Shown: in pieces, positions 43,601 through 54,217 of the stretch
How positions within the stretch are numbered: the first letter of the stretch is position 1
Layout: each line of letters opens with the position of its first letter
Assembly (NCBI GenBank): GCA_002794785.1
Contig: NBBA01000002.1
Span: forward strand, 620,001-684,000
Reading direction: 5' to 3'
Source: Coniferiporia sulphurascens
Taxonomy: Eukaryota; Basidiomycota; Agaricomycetes; Hymenochaetales; Hymenochaetaceae
Length of the DNA: 64,000 bases
Notes under the pieces: generated by a model
The model's database searches: none
Told to the model about the DNA's origin: nothing
Seen by the model: the letters and a program-made list of their open reading frames with translations, nothing else
Made by a program: the position numbers and the translations under genes

Positions 43601-44609
43601 AATCCCACCACTTGACCTTGTGACCCCCTGCCTTCGAAGAAGATAGGGGGTGAGAGGAGTCCGTGGTGAAGACCAGTGCATCGTGGATGGCGGCGACTTT
43701 GACGTCCAGGAGTTGAGAAGTGGTGCCTGAGAGGGCGAAGGCAGCAGTGAGGGGTGCATCTAGCGCTTCCAACCATTCAGTAGAGAGCGAATCATCATAC
43801 CGTGGACGGAGGAAGGGGTCGGTGAATGGCTCAGAAGAGGTGGGGATGGACCATGTGATAACCGCATGGTCGGATCCGGATGGAGTATCCCAGGACCATG
43901 TCCAGGAATCGCCCAAAGAGAGGTCCTCCAAAGAAGGGGAAGCCCACGCAAGGTTGATGACTGATTCGGTGAATTGGGTGGAAGGGCGGCGTCGGGTATC
44001 GAAGCCCGGCTGATTCAGGAGGTGCATGGCGTTAGCGGCCGCCCAGTGTTCCAGAGGACGGGCTTTTTGCACGTCATTACTAGAGTGGGTGCCGTGGTCC
44101 CAGTGGATAGAGTGGAGGTTGAAATCCCCAGCAACTAGCCAGTGTGCATGCGGGGGGAGCTCGAGCAGAGCAAGAGAGGAGATGGTATCTTTTTTATTCG
44201 CATCATGGTTGTATACATTAGTGACAAAAAGCGGCCCAAGGCCAGTGTCAAAAATTAGCATGAGTATGTCCCAGGATGGGGAGCGCAAGGCATCCAAAAT
44301 CACCCGAGACAGAGGGATTGACTGGTGAACCAGTGTGACCACACGCGGACGTGTTAGTTCAGTGCCCCCCAAGGAGGGGGGCACAAAGACGTGGTAGTTG
44401 GGCATAGCGGGAAAGCCGAAGACAGGCGTACCTAATGCATCAAACATAGAGGGGGAGGCACCGATGGGGTACCAAGGGGGTTCCTGTAGAAGAATAACCG
44501 CAGGTGGGAGGGTGGCACTGGGGGCAGACGAGAAGGAGTGGACGAGTGCTTCGATGTACACTTGGGATGTTGCAACATTGTGTTGCATAAACGTCCAGGG
44601 ACTACTCAT
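40689..44609 (-). CDS. LINE ORF2: endonuclease, reverse transcriptase and RNase H, with one in-frame TAG
   Basis: Reads from ATG 44609, which overlaps the ORF1 stop in ATGAGTAG. The apurinic-like endonuclease occupies about residues 1-270, with LQEP near 42, GDFNLHSIHWD at 161-171 and a downstream SGSDH motif. The reverse transcriptase shows LRKLNKKDPTALNAYRPI, NMGIPQGSPISPILSALF and the catalytic AYVDDHLL (coding near 42530), with Val in place of the more usual Ala. Thumb sequence follows. A single TAG at 41757-41759 interrupts the frame after HVSID. Without any frame change the frame then continues for 355 codons with an RNase H domain: LLIYTDGSRKG, AMDCELAAL, EIYTDCEVAL and WVPGHSNVEGNEFAD, all four catalytic positions present. 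A CCHC-like CPFCHVMETRAHLLLSC lies near the C-terminus. The TAG is most simply a nonsense mutation. Confidence 0.87.
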
Positions 44610-46883
44610 CAGCCGGGGGTGGGGCGAAAGAGGAACGGGCACGGCCACACTGTTTGGGGCAGCTGGAAGAGTCGGCGCGGTGTTCGCCAGAGCAGTTCAA
44701 GCATTTAGGGGGATGGGTGCAGGGGGTGGAGGCTGGGAGGGCGTCGCGGACGCACCCCGGGCAACGCATGCGGTGGTCGTCAGTACGGTGACGGCCAGCG
44801 CATATCAAGCACGCCCAAGGGCGGTTCCTGCAGTTTTGAACCAGGTGGCCTAGCGCAGCACACTTGGTGCACTGCATGAGGCGAGGGAGGTCACGGCGGG
44901 CCACCAGTTTGAGCCGGCGGCCGAACATGTACACGATGCGGTTCCTCGGGGTAGAGAGGATGCCCGCAGAGCGGGAGCCCGTAGGGTCTTCGAAGGAGAA
45001 GGCGATCGGGGCAGACATGACGTCCTCACTCAGGAGTCCGTAAGCCCGGGTCCAGTCGGGCTCAAGGGTCATGGGTAGCGAGAGGAGGTGAGGGTTGGCG
45101 GCGCGGAACTCGGCTTGGAGATCCGCTGCCGTGAAGGCAGGGAGGCCCGGCGCAGGACGCGTGGGGACTTCAGCAATTTGTAGGCAGGCCCAAGATACGA
45201 GTTGGGAGACTGTGGCAGGGTAGACGCTTTGCATGGATGCCATCACAACTTCCTTCACGCTGTTCATTGTAGGAACGTGAGTGTTGTGAGCGAACGTAAC
45301 GAAGCAATTGCCTCGATCATTCCAGTGGGCAGCGCGTACGACCAGTTTGGCCACAGTGGGAAAGCGTGAGAGGGCAGTCCGGATGTTGATAGTCGTCTGG
45401 GAGTCGGTGGGGCGCGCTTCAGCAGGGGGCGGGGCTCCATGGAAGCGGATGGCGAGGGTCGGGTCCGTAATGGTACGGATAACCGGGAGGACTGCATGCT
45501 TCGGCTCTTGTTTCACAGCACTAGCAGTAGTGGGGGCCCCTGTCGGCACTGGCGCTGCAGTAGCAGGGGCAGTGGCAGGGGTAGCCCCACCCATGGCAAG
45601 ACCTGGAGTGACAGGTGTCGGCAAGGTGGACCCGGCGGTGAGGTTAGAAGGGCCCGAAGGTCCTTGTGATGGAGGAGGGGCAGTACTGGGGTTGGCTTTA
45701 CCCTTCCCTTTCCTGTCTCCGGAGGGGGCAGACCCGACCCCCGAGGAGCGTGGGGGGGGGCGTTCGAGGGCGTCCATCCGCTGCATCATGAAGGCCATTT
45801 GGCGCGTAAGGTCAGACATGACCTGCACCATCTGCTGTGGCAGGGAGGGAAGAGAGGGGGGGCCGACCACAGTCTGGGGGGGCTGGGGGGGGCAGAGAGA
45901 GGTGCGGGGCCAGAAGCCATGCTGAGACGGGGGCCCGCCGCCGCCCGGAAGGCCTGCAACGTGGCTGATTGTGCCAGAGGATCCTCCTGGACCAAAGCAC
46001 TATTGAGAGCATTGACCGCGAAGGCAATCTCTCCAAGGAGGGCGGCAGTCAGGGCAGCCGACGCGGAGGTCGTCTTTCCTAGTGCGAGGAGGTCGTGGGA
46101 GGCACGCATAGCAGTGGTGGCGGCCAGCCGAAGGAGGGGAACCTGCAGCGCTTCCGCCTGAGGGGACAGGGGGGCTGGGGCGTTAGTGGACTTGCGTTTT
46201 TTCCGGGCAGAGGCCGTAGATTCCGGGGGGCCAGAGTACCCAGCCTCCGACATTTCTGAGTCGGAGTCAAGGGAGGAGATGGCCGCCGACATCGGGCGGG
46301 ACAGGCCACAGGGGGTCTCGTCTACTCGGGGAGCGACCCCACCACCACCAGGGGGCGTGATAGGGGGGGCAGGCGCAACGAGGGCGGAGTCTGCATTGGT
46401 GGGGAGGTGAGTCACCCAGATGGAGGCAGCAGTGGACTGGGGGGCCTGCGGGGCAGGGGCCAGGAAGGGGGGAAGGTCTGGTTGACCCCCAAAAAGAGGG
46501 GGTTCACTTAAAATAGACCCGGAGAAAGTGAGGCCCGGGGGAGCCGGGTGAGGGGGGGGGGCCATGACCTGGTCAGTTCCTCGGTCACTCGCAGCTGAAG
46601 CAGAGCGGGACGGGGGGTGAAAGGGTTGGCGAGACATGATCTCTGCCGCCAGTGGGGAAACTGTGGGGAGGATTTTGGGTGGTACCGGAGGCGCACGGGA
46701 AAAGCTTGCGATCGACCCCGAGAACGAGGAGGAGCGAGCCGCGACCGTTCCCCGAGGAGGCAGTGGGTCGACCCCGCGTCCATGAAGAGAACGCATACCA
46801 CCCTGTGTAGAGACAGAGGGGGCGGAAAAGGTCTCGTCGATGGGGCGAGGGGGTTGTTGTTCTTGTTGCTGTTGTTCAGACAT
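44602..46883 (-). CDS. LINE ORF1: gag-like zinc-knuckle protein (frameshifted)
   Basis: Starts at ATG 46883 (MSEQQQQEQQPPRP). The first 365 codons are Pro/Ser/Ala-rich and end at 45786. A second frame, open from at least 45870, carries the homologous continuation (QQMVQVMSDLTRQMAFMMQR) to the stop at 44602. The frame change falls in or next to long C runs at about 45855-45892, so a one-base length change there is the likely cause. The C-terminus has zinc-knuckle motifs typical of LINE ORF1 proteins: CTKCAALGHLVQNC, CLICAGRHRTDDH and CLNCSGEHRADSSSC. The product should bind element RNA. The last eight bases overlap the start of ORF2. Confidence 0.82.
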
Positions 46884-46943
46884 AAAGGGCAGAGTGCTTG
46901 TAAAGACTACCTAGATGGTGGTGGTTAGAGGACAAGGAGGATG

Positions 46944-46955
46944 CCGTCAAAAGCT
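46944..46955 (+). repeat. LINE target-site duplication, right
   Basis: CCGTCAAAAGCT, identical to 40478-40489. Confidence 0.85.
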
Positions 46956-46958
46956 ATA

Positions 46959-47211
46959 CAGGTGGATGTAAAAAGTTACGGACCGACCGAAAAAGGAAGG
47001 AGATTAGACACCCTCATTTGAATCTTTTTTATGAGCCAAAACATAACTGCAGCTTGTACATAGACAAGCCAATATGTTTTAGCACTAATTATAAGGTCCT
47101 CATACACTGGGTCAAGTTGTTTACCCCGCATGAGCTGCGAAAAAGGTCTTTGGTGCTCAATGCGAACCTCCTTCCTTTTTTGGCCGGTCCGTAACTTTTT
47201 ACATCCACCTG
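46959..47211. mobile_element. MITE, Tc1/mariner-like, with ~45-bp inverted repeats
   Basis: Starts CAGGTGGATGTAAAAAGTTA and ends with its complement. The inverted repeats continue through CGGACCG and a purine-rich stretch for about 45 bp with few mismatches. TA flanks both sides (46957-46958 and 47212-47213). The 253-bp element encodes nothing. It sits three bases from the LINE target duplication. Confidence 0.85.
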
Positions 47212-47280
47212 TACTGGCACGAGCGACTATCCGACCGGGTTTAAAACTGTTCCTAGCCCGGCTCGCCAGGCTCCCCATTG

Positions 47281-47545
47281 CAGTGTTGTGCGTCCCGCAG
47301 GGATGCAGGGATCCCTGCATCCCTACATCCCTGCGAGATCCCTGCGCCGTGGGAATCCTGTCGTGATAGCTCGATTTAGAAGCTTAGGTCATTTTTGCGC
47401 ACATCTTACGTGTTAATGTCCCAAATGGGAGCATCGCTTGTGGGTTGCTGCATTCCCTTCCCATATTGGGAATCCCTGCAAGGTGCATGGATCCCTGGAT
47501 CCCTTCCCTGCCGGCAAATCAATCCTGCAGGGATGCACAACACTG
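47281..47545. mobile_element. MITE, hAT-like, with 8-bp target duplication
   Basis: Starts CAGTGTTGTGCGTCCC and ends with the near-perfect complement (GGGATGCACAACACTG). It is flanked by CCCCATTG (47273-47280) and CCCCGTTG (47546-47553). Eight-base duplications and CAGTG termini are hallmarks of hAT elements. Subterminal GGATCC and CCCTGCA motifs recur inside. The paralogous region near 36160-36190 lacks the insert. Confidence 0.83.
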
Positions 47546-47941
47546 CCCCGTTGGCCTGCCATTAATATTAGTGTTCCTATGGACCCGAACCTCCTGTGTA
47601 CTCTAGTATACGTTTAGCGAAGTTATTAGTGAGCCAGTCGGATTTATATAGCCACCACCTTGTACTTTGCTCGAGCTTGATTTCAGGGACCAGTAGTGTT
47701 GGCGATTGTGTAGAACTAAACAAGTGAAGGAAAGAACGATAAATCAGCCGAATGTTTCTGTGAGCTGATTTTCAAATAAGCAGGTTTGATTTTTACGTTC
47801 ACCTTTTCTGACCTCATTTTGTTACACTTTCAAATTTGAATCCTATCAGGCTTGTATTTGCTCTCGCTGTCGGCTTCGTCCCTGCCCTCGCTTCCACCCT
47901 CATCCTCGCATTCGCTCCAACCTTCATTCTCGTCTTCACCC

Positions 47942-50268
47942 TCACTCCATTTCGCTCCTAGTCCCGCCCCAGTACCGCCGCGGGTGCTTTTTTCTATCTC
48001 GTTCAAGCATTTCCCGGATCTTTACGCCCAAGTATCCCTCAGACTCCCTTTCCCACTTTGTGAAGGGCACATCCCTATGAAAATCCTTGTCTGGGTCTAG
48101 GGGCGACCAAGCGTAAGGACCTGTTGCGTCAAAACGCCCCTGACCATCATCCACGATACTGGGATACATCTCCAAAGCGTATCGTAAAACGTGGACTTCA
48201 TGGAGTCTCTTCTTTTGGGAGCGCGAGATATTGGACCATTTCCTTTCGGAAATTGCAATGTACGTCTTCCGGAGGGAGGACTGAATACTTGCGATGTATA
48301 AGGGCCCACCCCCCGCGTCGTGTCCGGCAAGAATCGGGACATAGTGTGTAGAAAAGGTAATGACTTTTGATACTCGGAGCAAAAGAAGTCCGTCCTCGGA
48401 AGGTAATCGTAGCCGCTGCGTTGTCATACACGTCCCACGACATTTGAAAGAAAATTTGTGCTGTGAGTGTGAGAGACTATGAGAGACGAAATGCACAATA
48501 TTCAATCAGACTTCTCACAGGGACAATATGTACCAGGTTCCCATGGATATCACAGTGTCTGAAAACCGTCTTACCTCTCCGATGCTCCTCCCCAGCCTTT
48601 CTAGCATTTGCAATGCAGACATCCTCGGTTTCCTTCACTAGTGATTCACATTCTGAAGAACGCGCAAATGTGGTTTTGGAGAGTGATTTCAAAATTGAGG
48701 CTCGACAGTATCCGTCCATGGTAAGCAAAAATTTGACATTGTGTCGCGCACGCTCAGAAAATGCGCTATTATCGCTATGCATGGAAATTAAGATTACAAT
48801 TATTTGAAAATTGCGTTATATAGAGTTGCTTACTCATCGGTGTAAAATGCTAACTGACGGCACAAAGTTGCTAGCTTCACTGGGGGAATAACATATGTAA
48901 TACTGCTGGAAGTATTTCGACGTCGATTTCCTGTCCATTCATCTAAGATTTGACTCATGATCAAGTCCGGCGGAGAGGCAAGCCTACATAGGAACAGATA
49001 CAAGTCAGGGTTTGGGTACATGTTCTGAAGGTGCCACAGATCTATGTCATAAATACTGTCTGTTTTAGTTCGCCTCGCTACGCCAGTAAGGAGAAAATGT
49101 GATATTTGGAGGGCCGGTAAAAGGCGTTTAGTATTTACGGCAGCGTCATAAGTAAGGGGCGACTGGAACATTTCTGATTTTATTGTTTTCGGAAGCCTAT
49201 CCGCATACCTGTGAACGGAAGATTAGGCGGAGAAGGGTGAGACTTTCATTACAGACTTACCCGAGAATTAATTCCGTCATACTGCAGAATTCGTCTTCAA
49301 ATATATTAACAACAGAATTGAAAAATGCAGAACGAAGCCCATTGAAACGTGTACGGTCTCTTCCTGCTGGATACGTAAACAATAGGCCAAGAAGTGTATC
49401 AACCATGTCCCATTCGAATGCTTCCGGATTTTGAAAGATCCTTACGAGTAAATCATCAAGGAGATACACCAAGAGAATAAGCTGTGCCCCTTCGACGTCC
49501 GTAACAATTCGTGCAATATACCGTAAAAGCAAAAATGAGCGGCTGCTATCACTATCAAAAACGTCAGCGATAAATTTCCAACATTACAAACATAAACAAA
49601 GTATCAATGAAACACCTAAGACACTCTTTAACAGCGTTCAACACCCAGTCCCTATTCTCTCCCTCCCGAATATTCTTGTCAAGTTCCCAAGCAAGCCCGT
49701 GTATTTCTGTGTCGGCAAGAGAGACAAGAGCTTTGCGAGAGCTGTTCAGCAACATGCCATCGCTATCGACCCATATAGCGGTATTTTTGTGAAAATGTCC
49801 TATGATTCGAGTCGCACCCATGCTGTTAAGAAGACTTCTGACATGCTTGTCGTTGAACGCAATATCGGTAATACTATCCATGGCTTGTCGGCTTGTTGAT
49901 GGGACTTGTGAGCTAGGCGCCATGTCAGCCAAGAAGATCAATGCGTATTGTACTATAACATACATAGCATATTTGATCAAGCGCTTGCAGTCTTTTTCGA
50001 GCTTTTTATTCTCTGCTTTGATTGTCTTGCTGGGAGATGCGGAGGCGATAACCTCGCGGCATCTTTGTATTCTGATTGCTATTACACGAGGCCCGAAGCC
50101 TAACCTTTCTGCAATCCGACCGGCTCGTATTTCCAAAATCCTTCCTAGAAACCCGTATATATTCCCGATAATGCGTCCGGGGCCGGGAGGATTGTCCGCA
50201 GTTGCATTCGTGCTAACTGTAGAGCCTTGATCTGATTCCGCGCTTAAGTAGTATTTATAGTCCGCCAT
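47942..50268 (-). CDS. Multi-exon hypothetical protein with DM9-like C-terminus, copy B
   Basis: Paralog of 37308-39576, starting at ATG 50268 (MADYKYYLSAESDQG). The first exon is longer and continuous where copy A changes frame: GRIIGNIYGFLGRILEIRAG, KAENKKLEKDCKRLIKYAMY, then SQVPSTSRQAMDSITDIAF and DGMLLNSSRKALVSLAD. Later exons give SSRSFLLLRYIARIVTDVEG, ARRTKTDSIYDIDLWHLQN, SERARHNVKFLLTMDGYCRA, and a last exon with ILAGHDAGGGPLYIA, again similar to the opening of DM9 repeats. A hydrophobic stretch YAMYVIVQYALIFLAD may be a membrane helix. Introns have GT-AG ends, for example near 49203-49259. The two copies differ at many positions, so the duplication is not recent. Function unknown. 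Confidence 0.58.
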
Positions 50269-50379
50269 GTCGCATGCACGTCTGTAGGGACCCGTTCGGT
50301 TATGTGTTTCTATCGGGGGTCGTTGCGGTGGAGAGGTCAAGCAGGGCTTTAGCGAAGGAGGAGGGAGCCTCGAACGCAC

Positions 50380-53300
50380 AATACCCGTCCGTTGGGCCTC
50401 TTATAATAATGTTCTTCATCATAACCTAGGAAATGCGCAGCGGGAAGAAGTGTGCCTGGCCATTTACAGAAGGCGGGCTGTGTGCACAGTGGGTATAATA
50501 AGGTGTGAGGCAGCGTGGCGCTTGCCAACATAGGCAAAATTATTAGCTTAGTCATTTGGCTAGTATCTACCTCTGACTCTGCCCCGCCTAAATAAGTAGG
50601 TGACACCACCTCACCACCGATGTTTGACGCTCGCTGTGCCTCACCTGCCGACCGAGGTACCCGGGCGGTGCAACCAGTGGATCGTATGTCCGTGTAGCTG
50701 CTTTGCAGTGTTGTTTAGACGCTATGCTGTATCACTGCGGGTATAGAAGCCTGCTAACGTGAACGGCAGGTTCTCTTTGCCACTACTAGTCGTCTCTGAG
50801 TTTGTCAGCAGTACACTCATTGTAGAGTCAAATTTATGTGGCGATCTCCTTGGAATGCATGATTAAACACAATCATTGGCCTCTTCCTGTGAGCCGCTTG
50901 AGGTTTGCTCGACAAAGTGAATGTTTAGGCAGGCTTGGTTGGTGCCCAAAGTCAAGTTGGATCGTTCACACGATATCGGGCGAGCCCCTAGGAGCTTGTA
51001 CGTCGGAGCTACACCTTCTTCGCGATGGGCCCATGTCAGCAAACCGTGCCACCATCCACGCTAATGCTACGGCAAGTCCTAACGGCGCCATAGAAGCGCA
51101 CCGCCATGATGGCTGTCCACTGCGGCCCACTCCGACAAGGAGGCCCGATCCTGATTTTCTACGGCAGCCTGTGCGGTTAGTACGTAATTGCGGGTTCCGA
51201 ATTTAATGTTGTCTGGGCTTGGCGTTGCTGTCTTTTCCAGGCTGTACATGTCCACTTTTCTCAGGTTGCGGTGCCTCCCTCTGTTATCTGCTCACTGCAG
51301 GAAATTTTGCAGACGCGCACTGATGATGGCGTTCAAAAAATGGACAGGTAGCAGCAGTCCACGTGCGCATGCGCAAAAATACCACCGACGATGCCATCAT
51401 CCATGCGCAAGAACATTACACGATGCGACAGGTTACGACATGACTGTATCTCAAGGATGAGAATCTAGGCTACCTTTTGACAAGAATCGAGAATTGTGAG
51501 GCGATACTAGGGCTGACCGCTCTTCACACCCGTAACGAGGGCGACGAGTTCTGCTCGTCACCTGAACCACAAAATCGAGCACTAGTCCGAGACGCGTTAG
51601 CATCCTCGTGTCGAGTGTAGACGTTCAATGAGATTCCATAGTGAGCAATACCTTACTTTTGAATCTAGAAATCGCACGCTGCGGCTTCAAATGAGGAAAC
51701 TGCTTTCTGATTCGGTCCTGGTCAAGAAGGTCGTACATCGACGTAGGGCTAATTTCTAGCTGGAAGTACTTTTTTGTCACCGTGGGTACAATGCTATGGA
51801 TGGTGGTCAAGCAAATGAAAACGACCTGCAATCGTCAGAAACACCAATACGTCTACGGCGCATGGCCTACTATGAGCGCACGAAATGTACATCGACGACA
51901 CCAGCCTCCTCGAGCGGAGCCATACGGTCAGACGATATCTGGTGGAACAGTGTTTCCTTCCGGTAGCATACCGCAGCCTCGACATCGAGATTACTACAAT
52001 CGTGCAGACACGGCCAAGCACACGGCCCTCCCCTGCCACGTCGAGAAACCCGGAAAAATGTAAGTGAAAAGAGAAGCGAAGTGAGCCACGCGCCGTGCGT
52101 GAGGACGGGATGCCGTGCTACGTTGAGAGGTACGCTTTGGTGGGAAGATGCGATTTGGCCTTATTCTGGACACTGGTGCGTGTCAATACGAGACTTGTAT
52201 TGGCTCGATAGTGGAGCAACGATCGGTCCAACGGGATGGTCTTTGTACTTGGTGGCCTACAAAGAACAGCCGATCATGCAGTCAGTTGTTCAGAAAACGA
52301 GGTCGTGGTTTTCGTACGCACCATGGAACGAGTTTGAATGGCGTATTTACACTTCAGTCGTGTTCGTGGAAAGCGCGGACTACCTCACATGCAAGAAAGT
52401 TGTCGCCAGCGTGTCCTTGTCTTTCCGAATATTAATGCTTCCCGCTGAACTTGAGTGTCATGCACGACGCCTGACGCTATGCACGTGCCGCCGATTATAG
52501 GGATGAGCTTGGAGGAAATCTTCAGGCTAGACTCAGGGGCCGTCTCGATTGAGAATGTATGACATGCAAGTGCCACACGACAATGGGTCACGGTGCACTC
52601 GCTGGGGGCTGTTATTGACTACCCTCAGCGTACGCACAACAGCACCTGCCTCAGAGAAATCACAAGCCCTTGTACCCAGTCCTCCGAGTTGTTGTCGACC
52701 GCATGACGTTGCGAACGTGGTTGAGCGGTGTTGACGTGATTAGTTGGAAGGCACGGCGCATCCGCGTGAGCTACGTGTTCGACCTGCTTGGCAGAATCCC
52801 ATTCACTAGAGGAGAAAAGAAATGTAACCAATATAGCTCACCAACTTCCGGTAACACGTATGAAATCTGGCTTTCTACGGCCGCGGTCCACCCAACTCCA
52901 GTTCCGTGCCCACAATCCTTGTCCCCATGGATGGCCTACGCATAATCTATTCCGTGACCGCAATCGGACCATGCATGTCCGTGTCTACGTGCGAGATGCG
53001 TCGAGTACACGCGTACAGTCGGTCTACAGCAGCCCGAGCATGCCGGCCTTCAAGCTCAGTTTGCCGTCATCTTCTTGACGGGCGCTAGTTGCCTCTAATA
53101 AGCTACATTACGTCATCATCCCACTTAATGATCGCAAACAGGCTCCACCAAACACATGCCCTTGTTCTGGGTAAATGATGCCCGACCGGGGTCACTGTAT
53201 GCCCCTATAAAATTAAATTTCACTGATCAACCACCAAACCTCATAACGGACATGTCAACATACCGCCTCGACTCATCACCTACTGCAGGCGCCCATCACC

Positions 53301-53849
53301 AGCACCTGGTCAATTCAAGGACGCGTCACTTCAGTACGCCTCATAGCATTTCAGCAGCATCTTAACATGGCTGTCGATCGTCATTGGGAGTCCGACGGAG
53401 AGGATCCTTGAGTTGTTTGACGGTCGGAGACACTATGAAGACCTCAACGACCTAATTATTAAAGGTTCCGACGGGTTCTTGACGAAGAGATTGACTTTTA
53501 TCTTCTCAAGTAATTGGATGTCGAGCCGAGCGCTAACCTCCAGAGACTATATCACATGATACCACTTATTCTTGGGCTTGCACGCTTGTCATGTTTCCCT
53601 TTCCGACTGCCGTCCATCCAGTCCATAAATTCCAGATGATAAGCCCACCTCCTTTTCTCAGTTCCTCACTGATACTATGTCTTAGGCTGTTGAGTGCTAG
53701 GTGCATGAGTAGAGAGGAACGTATCATCGAGGTCTAGAACGGATACTCAAGCCTACTTTGTTTCAAATAAAAAGGCGGTCTGAGCAGCGTGGATTGTGGA
53801 AATGACTCCTGTGCGCCGTAAGCCTTATCGTCTATTCCTTTTGCGGGGG
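50380..53849. other. 3.5-kb region without a recognised gene
   Basis: Several moderate plus-strand frames follow one another (50838-51206, 51885-52067, 52081-52500, 52670-52945). A continuous piece reads GWSLYLVAYKEQPIMQSVVQ. I could not assign them to a family or join them by convincing introns. A decayed gene or element is possible. The first 100 bases match the region upstream of copy A. Confidence 0.35.
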
Positions 53850-53980
53850 CATGACAATGGATAGAGGTTTCCGACGGGTTCATCAGACATTATGAGTGTT
53901 CCTTCGAGTGAGAGCGCTCTTGCTACTTCCCATCTGATTAGCGTACTCCGATTATTTCATTTTCTTAGCAATATGTTGAA
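53850..53980 (+). pseudogene. Third RING-gene tail fragment
   Basis: Matches the end of the RING gene and its 3' flank (TTTCCGACGGGTTCATCAGA, ATTATGAGTGTTCC, then CATTTTCTTAGCA), as does 40200-40310. It is only a tail. The following flank is displaced by the repeat at 53982-54161 and resumes at about 54163. Confidence 0.6.
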
Positions 53981-53981
53981 G

Positions 53982-54161
53982 TATGTGGGGAGTCCACATA
54001 GAGTGGAGAGGCGAAGCAATATTACGTCAGCTTAATCCTAGTTGAGCAAGGGACAGGCAGGTTCTCACGGGGGGGGGGGCCGCACAGCATCAAGCTACTG
54101 ATGACTAATCTAGCTTTTTGAGAGCCCCTAACCGGATAACTGGAGGGCTTCGCCCCCCAAT
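53982..54161 (+). repeat. Dispersed non-coding repeat, copy 2
   Basis: Second copy of the repeat at 28852-29068, starting TATGTGGGGAG and ending GGGCTTCGCCCCCCAAT. It splits the RING 3' flank, whose uninterrupted form is visible at 40310-40345, so it behaves as an insertion. Confidence 0.7.
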
Positions 54162-54217
54162 AAATACAGGACACACAGTAATGCAATATTTAATGCAATC
54201 GTGTATTGCCTGCTTTC

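Larger units (their letters stand above)
40490..46943 (-). mobile_element. Full-length non-LTR retrotransposon (LINE, Tad1-like)
   Basis: A minus-strand element of 6,454 bp flanked by a perfect 12-bp duplication. The 5' end starts CATCCTCCTTGTCC. ORF1 (gag-like) and ORF2 (endonuclease, reverse transcriptase, RNase H) follow. The 3' UTR contains a hairpin CAGGGGCCTAAAGGCCCCTG (about 40556-40575), and the element ends in a poly-A tail (T run at 40489-40507). The domain order with RNase H after RT and zinc knuckles in ORF1 fits the Tad1 group of fungal LINEs; placement is inference. The perfect target duplication and long tail indicate a recent insertion. Confidence 0.9.

Noticed and set aside
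51885..52067. YIDDTSLLERSH as a Tc1/IS630-type transposase remnant
   Set aside because: The similarity to the DDE second-Asp region is too short and no other transposase motif follows.
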